From positions 1,984,001-2,048,000 of the forward strand of contig NZ_CP024902.1 of NCBI RefSeq assembly GCF_003330765.1: DNA of 64,000 nucleotides, read 5' to 3'. Shown in pieces: positions 8,959-17,307 of the stretch (position 1 is the stretch's first letter; every line of letters starts with the position of its first letter). The notes beneath the pieces were generated by a model. It was not told the DNA's origin. It did no database searches and worked only from the letters and a program-made list of their open reading frames with translations. Source of the stretch: Burkholderia pyrrocinia. GTDB lineage: Bacteria > Pseudomonadota > Gammaproteobacteria > Burkholderiales > Burkholderiaceae. A program made the translations under genes and the position numbers.

Positions 8959-9100
8959 ACCAGTCAACGCGGCTGCGTTCTCATTTGCTTGAACAATGAA
9001 CGCATTCTGGTTGTTACCGCGAAATCGATAAATCTCGTGCTTGCCGCAACAGTGTTCTCTCCGCGAGAACAATGCGGCGGCCTTTGCGAGCGGGGCTTGC

Positions 9101-10105
9101 CTACGCTATCGGCTCTTCTTCGTCACCGTCCAGGTCGATCGCGTCGCCATCCTGCGTATCGATGCTGGCCGGGCCGCAGCGCGCATCCGTCTCCGGCGTA
9201 CTGGATAACCGAGGGTCGTTGCGGAACAGCTCGGCGATCCAGTCGACGAATGCGCGCACGGTGGCGGAAAGGTGGCGATTGTGCGGATAGACCGCGGAGA
9301 TGGGCAGCGGCGGCGGTTTCCATTGCGACAGAATCTCGACCAGCGCGCCCGATTCGAGGTGCGGCAGTGCGAGGAAGCGGGAGCCCTGGACAATGCCGAG
9401 GCCCTTCAGCGCGCCGCTCAGATAGGCTTCCGCGTCGTTTACCGCGATGGAGCCGCGCATCCTCACCTCGACCGCTTTGCCGTCGACGTCGAACGTCAGC
9501 GGCATGATCCGCCCCGTGCGGCCCCAGTAGTAGTTCACGGTACGGTGATCGGCGAGTTCTTCCAGCGTCTGCGGGGTGCCCGATTGCTCGAGATAGTCGG
9601 GGCTTGCAACGGTCACGCCCTGGTAGATGCCGACACGTCTCGCCACCAGCGACGAATCCTGCAGGGTGCCGATGCGCACCACGCAGTCGATGCCTTCCTG
9701 GACCAGATCCAGCGGCTTGTCTCCCAAGCCGAGCATCAGGTCGATGTCCGGATAGCGCGCATGAAAGTCGCTCAGCGCGGGCATGACGATGACGCGCCCG
9801 AGCGCGCCGGGCATGTCCACGCGCAACCTGCCGCGCGGCGATCGCTCCTTGCCGAGGAACGAATTCTCGATGTCGTCGAGATCCGCGAGGACGCGCACGC
9901 ATCGCTCGTAATAGGCCGCGCCGTCCGCCGTGAGGTTCAGGCTGCGCGTGGTGCGCTGCAGCAGCCGGGCTTTCAGGTGGGCCTCGAGGCTCTGGACGAT
10001 CACGGTCACGCGCCCCCGTGTCAGGTCCATCGTATCGGCTGCACGCGTAAAACTTTTCGTTTCCACGACGCGGGCGAATACTCTCATGGCCAACACGATA
10101 TCCAT
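9101..10105 (-). CDS. LysR-family regulator, probable regulator of the downstream redox cluster
   Basis: 334 residues. The N-terminal winged helix-turn-helix is clear (ETKSFTRAADTMDLTRGRVT, then LEAHLKARLLQRTTRSLNLT), followed by the two-lobe effector domain. The last 30 or so residues are an acidic tail not typical of the family. The gene is co-directional with, and 142 bp upstream of, the hydrolase gene, unlike the usual divergent LysR arrangement, so it may be co-transcribed or control a promoter in 8959-9100. It resembles the second LysR of the window (12541-13452), the DsdC/AaeR-like branch frequent in Burkholderia. Effector unknown. Confidence 0.9.
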   Translation of the reverse strand: MDIVLAMRVFARVVETKSFTRAADTMDLTRGRVTVIVQSLEAHLKARLLQRTTRSLNLTADGAAYYERCVRVLADLDDIENSFLGKERSPRGRLRVDMPGALGRVIVMPALSDFHARYPDIDLMLGLGDKPLDLVQEGIDCVVRIGTLQDSSLVARRVGIYQGVTVASPDYLEQSGTPQTLEELADHRTVNYYWGRTGRIMPLTFDVDGKAVEVRMRGSIAVNDAEAYLSGALKGLGIVQGSRFLALPHLESGALVEILSQWKPPPLPISAVYPHNRHLSATVRAFVDWIAELFRNDPRLSSTPETDARCGPASIDTQDGDAIDLDGDEEEPIA

Positions 10106-10378
10106 TACCCGGACCTTTCAGAACGACGCGTTGAAATTTCATGCGGCCTTCCGTAGCGTTCGATACACACGGGAGGCCACAACCCGGACGATTACGCCCA
10201 GCGCGCAGTCTAAACCGCGACGTAAAAGGCCGCCACACGCCGCAGCGGCTACGTGATTACCCGACTGTTCATGTCGCCGATGCCTGTTCGCAGTCGATTC
10301 GCATGCCCGTTGATCGTGAACGAACTGGCTTAAACTGGCCTTTCGAGTCGTTCAACCGATGTCCGTGGAGATTTCCCA

Positions 10379-11035
10379 ATGAAACTGGTGGGTCCGTGGT
10401 TGTCCGGGTACACGCGCCGTGTCGGCGTGACATTGAATCTCCTGAACATCCCGTTCGAGCATCTGCCTTATCACGCTTACCAGCAGCCGGAGCGCGTCGC
10501 GGCATTCAGCCCGATGAAGCGGGTGCCCGCACTGCAACTGGACGACGGCCAGGTGCTCATCGACAGCGGCGCGATCGTCGACTATCTGGACAGCCTGGTA
10601 CCGGCCGAGCAGCGCTTGATGCCTGCCGGCGGCCCGGAGCGCGTGCGCGCGATGCAGCTCGTGAGCTATGCGACAGCTTGCTACGACAAGCTGGCGCGCT
10701 ATTGCGACGAACTGATGCTGCGCCCCGAGTCTTATCGACTGGCACATCTGCAGGCCGGCTACCTGGAACAAATGCAGGCCGGGTTCGGCGTACTGAATGC
10801 CGCTGATGCGGAACCGTGGCTGCTTGGCGCGCGCATTTCGCAAGCGGACATCATGACCGTCATCGCCTTTCAGAGTGCCGCGGTGGTCATGCCGCACGCG
10901 ATCACCAGCGACGCATTTCCCCAATTGGCGCGCCTCGCGCAGCATGCCATGCAGTCGGCTGCGTTTTCTTCGACGGTTCCCGACCTGAGCGATATGCAGG
11001 CCTCGGGACTGCTCGGCACGAACAGCGGCACATAG
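10379..11035 (+). CDS. Glutathione S-transferase family protein
   Basis: 218 residues: an N-terminal thioredoxin-like domain (residues 1-80) with the conserved cis-Pro in MKRVPALQLDDG and the gamma-glutamyl-binding DSGAIVDYLD motif, then an all-helical C-terminal domain. The N-terminal active-site region reads GPWLSGYTRR, offering Ser or Tyr to activate glutathione. Likely a cytosolic conjugating or dehalogenating enzyme or a glutathione-dependent reductase. It stands alone between the LysR cluster and the DUF4148 gene. Confidence 0.9.
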   Translation: MKLVGPWLSGYTRRVGVTLNLLNIPFEHLPYHAYQQPERVAAFSPMKRVPALQLDDGQVLIDSGAIVDYLDSLVPAEQRLMPAGGPERVRAMQLVSYATACYDKLARYCDELMLRPESYRLAHLQAGYLEQMQAGFGVLNAADAEPWLLGARISQADIMTVIAFQSAAVVMPHAITSDAFPQLARLAQHAMQSAAFSSTVPDLSDMQASGLLGTNSGT

Positions 11036-11149
11036 CAGCCGTTCGCACCGGATTCACCGCGCTATTGTTCCCGGGCGGCGAACCGCGATGCCGTTCCTCG
11101 CGCATTGATTAGTTGCGCACGGCTCAACAGCGAGAGACGCCGCGATCCG

Positions 11150-11437
11150 TCATTTCCGCATGACGTTCAGCGGCGAATGTGCTTCGGCCTGGAACATGAC
11201 CTGCTTGCTTCCGGATTCGGTCTGTGCGTCACGTTCGTGCTGGCGCGCGACTTTCGCTTCGGCGGCCTGCAGGCTTTCCGCATAGTAGTAGTCCATCGGG
11301 TTGTAGCCGGCTTGCTTGAGCTCGATGAGTTCGTTGCGAACCTGCGCGCGCGTCAGCGGCTGGGTTGCCTGCGCGAAAGTGATTGCGGGCGCAGCGAGTG
11401 CGGATGCAACGACGAGTGTACGAATCATCGATTTCAT
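11150..11437 (-). CDS. DUF4148 small secreted protein
   Basis: 95 residues with a cleavable signal peptide (basic MKSMIR, hydrophobic core to about residue 22, cut after TFA). The mature part begins with the DUF4148 pattern LTRAQVRNELIELKQAGYNP. The family is largely restricted to Burkholderiales, occurs in many copies per genome and has no known function. The start at 11437 is fixed by GGAGGT ten bases upstream. Confidence 0.9.
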   Translation of the reverse strand: MKSMIRTLVVASALAAPAITFAQATQPLTRAQVRNELIELKQAGYNPMDYYYAESLQAAEAKVARQHERDAQTESGSKQVMFQAEAHSPLNVMRK

Positions 11438-11730
11438 GATGACCACCTCCGGAAGATTGGGCGAAGCGACCTTTGTTTCAGTCGTTGAGTGCAGCTTAGG
11501 ATCGAACGACGACGCGATAAATGGCCGCCATTCCAATTCAACGTTCCAGTTCGAACAAAAGTGCTTGAGCGATCGCGCCGCCCGACGAGCAGGGCCGCCG
11601 ATGACGCGTCGCCCGCTTTGCGTCCGCTTTTTCATTCGCGACAAAAGCGCATTGTTTGCTCTCCGCTTCCTCGCGATGGCAGCGCGACATACAGTCATCT
11701 CACTGCCACGACACGCAATCGCCCCCGGCC

Positions 11731-12444
11731 ATGTCCGACGATCGACGCACCACCGACTCCGTCTACGAGATGACGCGCGAGCGCTTGGCGCGAGGCACGC
11801 TGCTGCAGGCGCTGCGCGCGGATCCGCCGGCCGGCATGACGATTCGAAACGATGCGGAACTTGAACGCACGTTGCGGGCTACGCTCGACCGCCACGCATC
11901 CGGGCGCGATCTCCACGTATTCGCGTACGGTTCGTTGATGTGGAATCCGGCACTCGATGTCGCCGGTTCGTCGGTTGCGCACGTCGAGGGCTGGCACCGG
12001 GCGTTCTGCTTGCGGCTCGTCATCGCGCGCGGCACGCCCGAGCAACCGGGCGCGATGCTCGCGCTCGACCGCGGTGGCAGGTGCGACGGCGTGCTGTACC
12101 GGATCGACGCGGCCAAGGTCGAATCCGAATTACGCTTGCTGTGGCGACGCGAAATGCTGGCCGATTCGTACGAACCGCAATGGATCACGGCGAAAGTCGA
12201 CGGCCAATCGATCCGCGCGCTGACCTTCGTCGTCAACCGGTTGCACGACCGCTACCTCGGCGGATACGCGCTCGACCGCGTTGCGCACCTGATCCGCACC
12301 GGTCGCGGCCCGCTCGGCACGTCGCGCGACTACTTCGACTCGACCGTTCAGGCGCTGGCGCGCTTCAGTCTCCATGACGCCGGCATCGAACAGCTCCTGC
12401 GCGAGATACGCGGCGCGGACGAAGCCGAATCCGCGAACGGTTGA
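11731..12444 (+). CDS. chaC: ChaC-like gamma-glutamylcyclotransferase
   Basis: 237 residues. The cyclotransferase-fold motif YGSLMWNP (near residues 66-73) and the downstream Glu and Tyr positions match ChaC, which cleaves glutathione to 5-oxoproline and Cys-Gly. Cytosolic, no signal peptide. Start set at 11731 (MSDDRR); the frame remains open to 11656 but those residues are not family-like. Roughly the expected length for bacterial ChaC. It may act in glutathione turnover together with the nearby GST gene, but they are not in one operon. Confidence 0.9.
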   Translation: MSDDRRTTDSVYEMTRERLARGTLLQALRADPPAGMTIRNDAELERTLRATLDRHASGRDLHVFAYGSLMWNPALDVAGSSVAHVEGWHRAFCLRLVIARGTPEQPGAMLALDRGGRCDGVLYRIDAAKVESELRLLWRREMLADSYEPQWITAKVDGQSIRALTFVVNRLHDRYLGGYALDRVAHLIRTGRGPLGTSRDYFDSTVQALARFSLHDAGIEQLLREIRGADEAESANG

Positions 12445-12540
12445 TGCTCGACGTTCGCGGATTGCACGCGAATTCAGGCGGTCAGCGCATCAGACCGACG
12501 AGCGCACGTGGCGGACAATCCGCTCGGCCAGGCCCGGACG

Positions 12541-13452
12541 TCAGCGGCGCCTGAGGTGCTCGTCGCGCTCGAACAGCGCGATGACCCAGTCGATGAACAC
12601 GCGTACTTTCGCGCTCAGGTAGCGGTTGGGCGCGTAGATCACGCAGATCGGGTTGGGATGGGGCGTCCAGTCTTCGAGGATCGGCACGAGCGTGCCGGCG
12701 GCGATGGCGTCGCGGACCGAATAGGACGGCGCCTGGATGATGCCGAGGTTCGCATGGCCCGCGGCGAGGTAAGCGTTCGTATCGTTCACGACGAGCCGAT
12801 GATTCAGTGCGAGATCGCTTCTCTTTCCGTCGACCGAGAACTGAAACGGCAACGCGCGGCCGCCGCGCGAAGGAATCATGCCGAGGGTCGGAAAATCGCG
12901 CAGCTGGTCCGGCGACGTCGGCGTACCGTGCGCGTCGAGGAATGCGGGCGTCGCACAGGTCGTGAAGCCGAAGCTGCCGATCTGCCGCGCGACCAGCGAC
13001 TGCTCGTCGACTTCGCCCGCGCGTATCGCGCAGTCGATGCCTTCGGCGATCACGTCGCTACGCTTGTTGCCGATATCGAGTTCGATCTCGACGTCGGGGT
13101 ACGCGTCATAGAATTCCGCGAGCGCGGGCACGAGGACGAGCGTGCCGATCGCCGCCGCGGTATCCACGCGAATCTTGCCGGACGGCTTCGCGCGTGCATG
13201 GGTCGTCGACGATTCGATTTCCGCGAGATCGGCGAGCAGACGCACGACGCGCTCGTAGTAGATCGCCCCTTCCGGGGTGACCGTCACCGATCGCGTGGTG
13301 CGATGCAGCAGTCGAACCTGCAGGTCTTCCTCGAGCTTCTGGATCAGCCGCGTCAACGTCGCATTCGGCATGTCGAGCGTATCGGCCGCTTTCGTGAAGG
13401 TTCCGGCTTCCACGACTCGGACGAATGCGTTCATCGCAGCGATGCGGTCCAT
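12541..13452 (-). CDS. LysR-family transcriptional regulator
   Basis: 303 residues, normal LysR length. Helix-turn-helix at about residues 16-36 (AGTFTKAADTLDMPNATLTR), linker helix, then a periplasmic-binding-protein-like effector domain. Start 13452 gives the standard MDRIAAMNAFVRVVEAG N terminus; upstream codons to 13563 are not family-like. It belongs to the same subfamily as the LysR at 9101. It converges with chaC and lies 58 bp downstream of an enoyl-CoA-hydratase-like remnant. Target genes cannot be inferred. Confidence 0.9.
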   Translation of the reverse strand: MDRIAAMNAFVRVVEAGTFTKAADTLDMPNATLTRLIQKLEEDLQVRLLHRTTRSVTVTPEGAIYYERVVRLLADLAEIESSTTHARAKPSGKIRVDTAAAIGTLVLVPALAEFYDAYPDVEIELDIGNKRSDVIAEGIDCAIRAGEVDEQSLVARQIGSFGFTTCATPAFLDAHGTPTSPDQLRDFPTLGMIPSRGGRALPFQFSVDGKRSDLALNHRLVVNDTNAYLAAGHANLGIIQAPSYSVRDAIAAGTLVPILEDWTPHPNPICVIYAPNRYLSAKVRVFIDWVIALFERDEHLRRR

Positions 13453-13510
13453 GTGCGCGACTCCAGTCGAGAGTGGAGTCGCCATTAGACCGCAATCCGG
13501 CTGCGTCCCG

Positions 13511-13630
13511 CTAGCACCCGTGGAAATCCATCGCCGGGCGCGGTCGGCCTTTGTTGAGCGCATTGACGGCCGAGCGGATGCCGCGGCGCGCGTCGTCGGT
13601 TTCGAACAGCGGCATCGCGATGTCGAACAT
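13511..13630 (-). pseudogene. C-terminal remnant resembling an enoyl-CoA hydratase
   Basis: A short frame ending at the TAG at 13511-13513 encodes about 39 residues: TDDARRGIRSAVNALNKGRP, then a Pro-Ala-Met-Asp-Phe-His-Gly-Cys tail. This is the pattern of crotonase C termini (TEDAREGI, then GRPR and FHG). The frame runs on upstream without the crotonase core and into the MaoC gene in another frame, so the body of the gene is missing. The adjacent MaoC dehydratase gene suggests a former beta-oxidation-type gene pair. Identification rests on pattern recognition only. Confidence 0.45.
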
Positions 13631-13685
13631 TATTTCGTTCGCGGCTGAACGATGTGGCTCGCTGAACGGTGCAGGGCGGTGCGCG

Positions 13686-14138
13686 TCACGCAGCGCGACG
13701 CGCGACCATCAGCCTGGCGGTCAGAATCTGCACGACTTCGCCGCGTTGATTGACCGTCCTGGATCGCAGCGTCAGCATCCCGTACTGCGGGCGCGACCGG
13801 GACGGCGTCAGCTCCGCGACTTCGCTCTCGACGCGCAGCACGTCGCCGGCGCGCGTCGGCAGCTTCCATTCGATGTCGGCGCCGGCGCCGAGTACCCCGT
13901 TGGCCAGCTTCGGTCCGCTCGATACGAGCAGCCGCATCGTGATCGCCGCGGTATGCCAGCCGCTGGCGGCCAGGCCGCCGAACATCGTGCTGCGCGCGGC
14001 GTCGTCGTCGAGATGGAACGGCTGCGGATCGAATTCCGCTGCGAATCGCTTGATGTCGGCGGCGGTGACCTCGCACGTATCGCCGACGAAAGTGTCGCCG
14101 ACCTTGAGATCGTCGAAGGTGAGAGGCTGCTGTTCCAT
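13686..14138 (-). CDS. MaoC-family (R)-specific dehydratase
   Basis: 150-residue hot-dog-fold protein. The catalytic block FDPQPFHLDDDAAR (Asp and His, residues about 36-49) followed by FGGLAASGWHTAA is the MaoC/PhaJ signature for hydration of trans-2-enoyl-CoA. Single hot-dog domain, the usual length for this group. Start 14138 is the ATG where homology begins; the open frame extends to 14348. It ends 55 bp before the crotonase-like remnant. Confidence 0.9.
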   Translation of the reverse strand: MEQQPLTFDDLKVGDTFVGDTCEVTAADIKRFAAEFDPQPFHLDDDAARSTMFGGLAASGWHTAAITMRLLVSSGPKLANGVLGAGADIEWKLPTRAGDVLRVESEVAELTPSRSRPQYGMLTLRSRTVNQRGEVVQILTARLMVARRAA

Positions 14139-14559
14139 GGACGTATCCGATGCGCGGGAGGGAAGATCCGGGCGGCGACGCTGCTGCGTTGTCGTTCGGG
14201 CTTGACGCCACTGTATGAAACGTTCCGATGCGGAGTAAGAGGGCGGCGATGAATGTGGCATTCCGGATCGGTCAATAATCGGCGCACCGGGATGCGGGTG
14301 TCGCGAGCGGCAACGAACGGGGGGACGCCGCGCATAACCGGGCCGCAAGGTGCCGACAAGCCGTCGTGCTCATGCCGCCTGTCGTTCGGCATTATTGATT
14401 CGATTGGAAAACCGCTTTGATCCGGCACGCCTAGGGTAGAGGCGCGCGTATCGCTAGACTGATTGCATGTTGGAGCGCCAGCCGAAAGCGACGTCGCTTT
14501 CCGTGTCGAACGGAATCCGGACGCACACCGAGCAGGGCGAATACAATGCGGAGGAAAGG
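14139..14559. other. Intergenic region between maoC-like gene and GNAT gene
   Basis: 421 bp between two divergent genes. It should hold both promoters, but I see no convincing -35/-10 pair, operator or hairpin. The translated frames here are extensions or shadows of the neighbours. Confidence 0.5.
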
Positions 14560-15165
14560 ATGGATACGATCGGGATCGAACCGGCCCCATACTGCGAGTC
14601 CATGCCGGACGGACCGGCCCTCAGCATCCGGCGCATTTGGGAGGCGAGGGACGGAACGCCAGTACTCCTGCGTGCCATCGAGCACGGCGATCTCGAGATC
14701 GAACGCGACCTGGTCGACCGGCTGTCGAGCCAGAGTCGCTACATGCGGTTGATGTCGGCGCGCAAGCCGACCGACGACGAGATGGTCCGATGGACCTGCA
14801 TCGACCGCCAGCGGGAAGGCGCGGTAATCGCAACGATCTGGGCCGGCGGCCATGAGCGCCTGATCGGCGTCGCGCGCTACGCGATGAACGACGGCGAATC
14901 CGATATCGCCGAATGCGCGATCGTGATCGACGATGCCTGGCATCGGCAAGGACTCGGCCGTGCGTTGTTGTCGAGTCTGATCGATCTTGCAGGACGGTCG
15001 GGCATCAAGCGGATGGTCGGCACGACGTTGAGCGAGAACGACGCGATGATCGGTCTGGCGCGGTCACTCGGATTCAGCTTGTTTCGGGAGGCGGGGGTGG
15101 CGTTCGTGACGAACCTGCGGCTCGATCTGGATGCTCGTCATTCGGCGCTGCCGGACGAAGCCTGA
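14560..15165 (+). CDS. GNAT-family N-acetyltransferase
   Basis: 201 residues. The acetyl-CoA-binding motif A is present as a strand followed by DDAWHRQGLGRALLSSLIDL (R/Q-x-x-G-x-G/A near residues 130-140), with motif B at TTLSENDAMIGLARSLGF. This arrangement resembles the acetyltransferase domain of Pat-type protein lysine acetyltransferases, but without the CoA-ligase part. The start at 14560 is supported by GGAGG five bases upstream; the frame is open from 14467. Substrate unknown. The IS remnant begins 4 bp after the stop codon. Confidence 0.88.
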   Translation: MDTIGIEPAPYCESMPDGPALSIRRIWEARDGTPVLLRAIEHGDLEIERDLVDRLSSQSRYMRLMSARKPTDDEMVRWTCIDRQREGAVIATIWAGGHERLIGVARYAMNDGESDIAECAIVIDDAWHRQGLGRALLSSLIDLAGRSGIKRMVGTTLSENDAMIGLARSLGFSLFREAGVAFVTNLRLDLDARHSALPDEA

Positions 15166-15169
15166 AGCG

Positions 15170-15274
15170 TCAGAGCGCTCGCCAAGGCATCAGACGCTGC
15201 TCGACAATGGCTTCCACGACCTTGAGACGATCCACTTGATGCATCGTCATCGTGATCGTCCCAGTCGCGTTCAT
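15170..15274 (-). pseudogene. 5' remnant of an ISNCY/IS1202-like transposase gene
   Basis: The minus strand from ATG 15274 encodes MNATGTITMTMHQVDRLKVV and then EAIVEQRL before running into a stop. The segment MHQVDRLKVVEAIVEQRL is the N terminus seen in ISNCY (IS1202-group) transposases, where it leads into a helix-turn-helix. The homology stops abruptly after about 28 residues, close to the end of the GNAT gene, so all of the catalytic domain is gone. The two 15-bp direct repeats at 15318 and 15342 would be the outer end of the element. Family assignment is from memory of the N-terminal pattern. Confidence 0.55.
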
Positions 15275-15317
15275 CGCCGGCGCTCCCAAGGGTGCAGACG
15301 ATCAACCTACAGGTCAA

Positions 15318-15356
15318 AACACGACATTTCTAAGTAGCCAGAACACGACATTTCTA
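15318..15356. repeat. Two 15-bp direct repeats at the end of the IS remnant
   Basis: AACACGACATTTCTA occurs at 15318-15332 and again at 15342-15356, 24 bp apart start to start. They lie 43 bp outside the remnant transposase start codon, where multiple terminal repeats of an IS would be. The sequence immediately beyond, to about 15420, is AT-rich and unlike the rest of the window. Confidence 0.7.
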
Positions 15357-15589
15357 TAAAGCTACTACAATCAGAATCGTCGATAATTATGATTATGTCA
15401 AATAATAAATTTACCCAAGTAACTCACTGAAACCACCGCTAGGCAACCCCCGAATCGCACCTCACCGGCGCTTGCCATCGTCCTGTTTCCGCCCGAACCC
15501 GAGCCGCCACCTCGAAACCAAGCACACACCAACCCGCGACGACACTCCAGGCCGTCGTCATCCCCAACCCGCCACAGCAACCGCTCGCA
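15357..15589. other. AT-rich intergenic stretch beside the IS remnant
   Basis: About 60 bp of low-G+C sequence (to roughly 15420) followed by C- and A-rich DNA up to the deacylase stop codon. No gene, hairpin terminator or tRNA is visible. The base composition suggests acquired DNA or the former flank of the insertion sequence. Confidence 0.5.
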
Positions 15590-16078
15590 TCAGGACAACA
15601 TCATCCCTTGCATCTTGTGCGAGAAATGCGCGCGCTCGGCCGTCTCCATCAGCATCAGGAATTCTTCCTGCGTCATGTGGATCAGCGCTTCGTGGTCGCC
15701 AGCCTCGAAATAGACTTCCGGCTGCTGAGCGAGGCGTTCCTCGAGAAACGTTTTCATCCCGTACGCCATGCAGACCGGCGGCAACGCGCCCATGTCGCAA
15801 TCCTTGAACAGTTCGCGCAATTCGACCTCCCGGGCGAGCACGAGATGACGGCCCGTCTTCACCCAGAGGTCCGACAGGCGCACGGCGTGCGTCGTCGGCA
15901 GGACGGCGGCGACGTAGCCCTCGTCGTCTTCAAGCAGCACGGTTTTCGCGAGGCGGTCGCCGGGAATATGCGCGGCGGCGGCCGTCTCCATGCTCGTATG
16001 GCTATAAGGGTGGTACACGACTTCGTACCGAGATGACTTCTGGCGCAGGCAATCCTGCAGGGTGGCTGACACAGGCAT
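15590..16078 (-). CDS. YbaK/ProX-type aminoacyl-tRNA deacylase domain protein
   Basis: 162 residues forming one YbaK/EbsC domain: the conserved Lys in RLAKTVLLEDDEGY and the Gly-rich segment DCDMGALPPVCMAYGM near residues 105-120 match the trans-editing deacylases that hydrolyse misacylated Pro-, Ala- or Cys-tRNA. Free-standing members often act on small amino acids attached to non-cognate tRNA. The start at 16078 gives MPVSATLQDCL, the usual N terminus; the frame extends further. It is flanked downstream by the IS remnant region. Confidence 0.85.
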   Translation of the reverse strand: MPVSATLQDCLRQKSSRYEVVYHPYSHTSMETAAAAHIPGDRLAKTVLLEDDEGYVAAVLPTTHAVRLSDLWVKTGRHLVLAREVELRELFKDCDMGALPPVCMAYGMKTFLEERLAQQPEVYFEAGDHEALIHMTQEEFLMLMETAERAHFSHKMQGMMLS

Positions 16079-16178
16079 GGCACACCTCGTCTGGGCGAAT
16101 CGGGCGAACGGAGTTCGCTCCGGATTTTTCAGCATAGGTCGCATTTTGGCCAATGGAAATCGCCGCCTCGCCCCTTCT

Positions 16179-17165
16179 TCATTCGGGCTCCAACCCCGGT
16201 TCCAACCCCTTTTCGCGCAGCCATTCGCGGTTGAAAAGCCGCGCTCGATAGATGTCGCCGCGATCGCACAGCAAGGTCACGATCGTGTGCCCCGCACCCA
16301 TCCGGCGGGCCAGCCAGACCGCCGCCGCGACGTTGATGCCGCTCGATCCGCCGACGTACAGCCCTTCCTCGCGCAGCAGCCGGTAGACCATCTTCACGCA
16401 CAGCGGATCATCGATCCGCACGGCGTCATCGATCGGCGCGCCGGCGAGATTCGCGGTGACGCGCGTCGAACCGATGCCTTCGGTGATCGAGTTGCCTTCG
16501 GCGCTGAGGTCGCCCGTTTTCACGTAACCGTAGAGCCCGCTGCCGTGGGGATCGGCCAGCACGATCCGGACCTCCGGATTCTGCTCCTTCAGGTAGCGGC
16601 TCACGCCCGCCAGCGTGCCGCCCGTGCCGGTGGCGCAGACGAATGCATCGACCGTGCCCGCCGTGTCGCGCCAGATTTCCGGCCCGGTCGTCTCGTAGTG
16701 CGCCTGCCGGTTGACGACATTGTCGAACTGGTTGGCCCATACCGCGTTGTCGAGTTCGTCGGCAAGCCGCCCGGCAATCTTCTGATAGTTGTTCGGGTCG
16801 CGGTACGGCGCCGCCGGCACCGGGCGCACGTCGGCGCCGAGCGTGCGCAGGATTGCCATCTTGTCCGGCGATTGCGTGTCGGGAATCACGATCACGCAGC
16901 GATAACCGCGAGCCGCGCAGATATGCGCAAGACCGATGCCCGTGTTGCCCGCCGTACCCTCGACGACGGTGCCGCCCGGCTTCAGTGCGCCGCGCTGCTC
17001 GGCGTCGCGGATGATGTAGAGCGCCGCGCGATCCTTCACCGATCCGCCCGGATTCATGAATTCCGCCTTGCCCAGGATTTCGCAGCCCGTTTCCGCGCTG
17101 AGTTTCGCCAGCCGGATCAGCGGCGTGCGCCCCACGCAGTCGACGAAGCCTCGTCGCACGTCCAT
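16179..17165 (-). CDS. Cysteine synthase-like PLP enzyme (CysK/CBS fold type II)
   Basis: 328 residues. The PLP lysine lies in MNPGGSVKDRAA (Lys near residue 43), the substrate loop in EGTAGNTGIG, the phosphate-binding loop in ATGTGGTLAGV, and the C-terminal motif in VGGSSGINVAAA. It would form cysteine from O-acetylserine and sulfide, or act on a related beta-substituted Ala or Ser. The Thr-Ala-Gly-Asn loop (instead of TSGNTG) is a variant found in some secondary paralogues, so the gene may not be the housekeeping cysK. Divergent from the adenosine-specific kinase gene, 142 bp apart. Confidence 0.9.
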   Translation of the reverse strand: MDVRRGFVDCVGRTPLIRLAKLSAETGCEILGKAEFMNPGGSVKDRAALYIIRDAEQRGALKPGGTVVEGTAGNTGIGLAHICAARGYRCVIVIPDTQSPDKMAILRTLGADVRPVPAAPYRDPNNYQKIAGRLADELDNAVWANQFDNVVNRQAHYETTGPEIWRDTAGTVDAFVCATGTGGTLAGVSRYLKEQNPEVRIVLADPHGSGLYGYVKTGDLSAEGNSITEGIGSTRVTANLAGAPIDDAVRIDDPLCVKMVYRLLREEGLYVGGSSGINVAAAVWLARRMGAGHTIVTLLCDRGDIYRARLFNREWLREKGLEPGLEPE

Positions 17166-17307
17166 GTTCCACTCCTTTGCATTCGCGCTCGCGCGCCATA
17201 CACAACGAAGGATAGGACGCGCCCGCCGCTTTCGGCGCCGGCCGCCGCGTACTAAGCTTGGAGAGCCCATTACGGCGCGCGCGCCGCATCGCCAGACGAG
17301 GTCCGCC

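Noticed and set aside
12431..12460. 8-bp perfect hairpin (CCGCGAAC / GTTCGCGG) at the end of chaC
   Set aside because: No T-run follows on either strand, and it overlaps the coding end; not called as a terminator.
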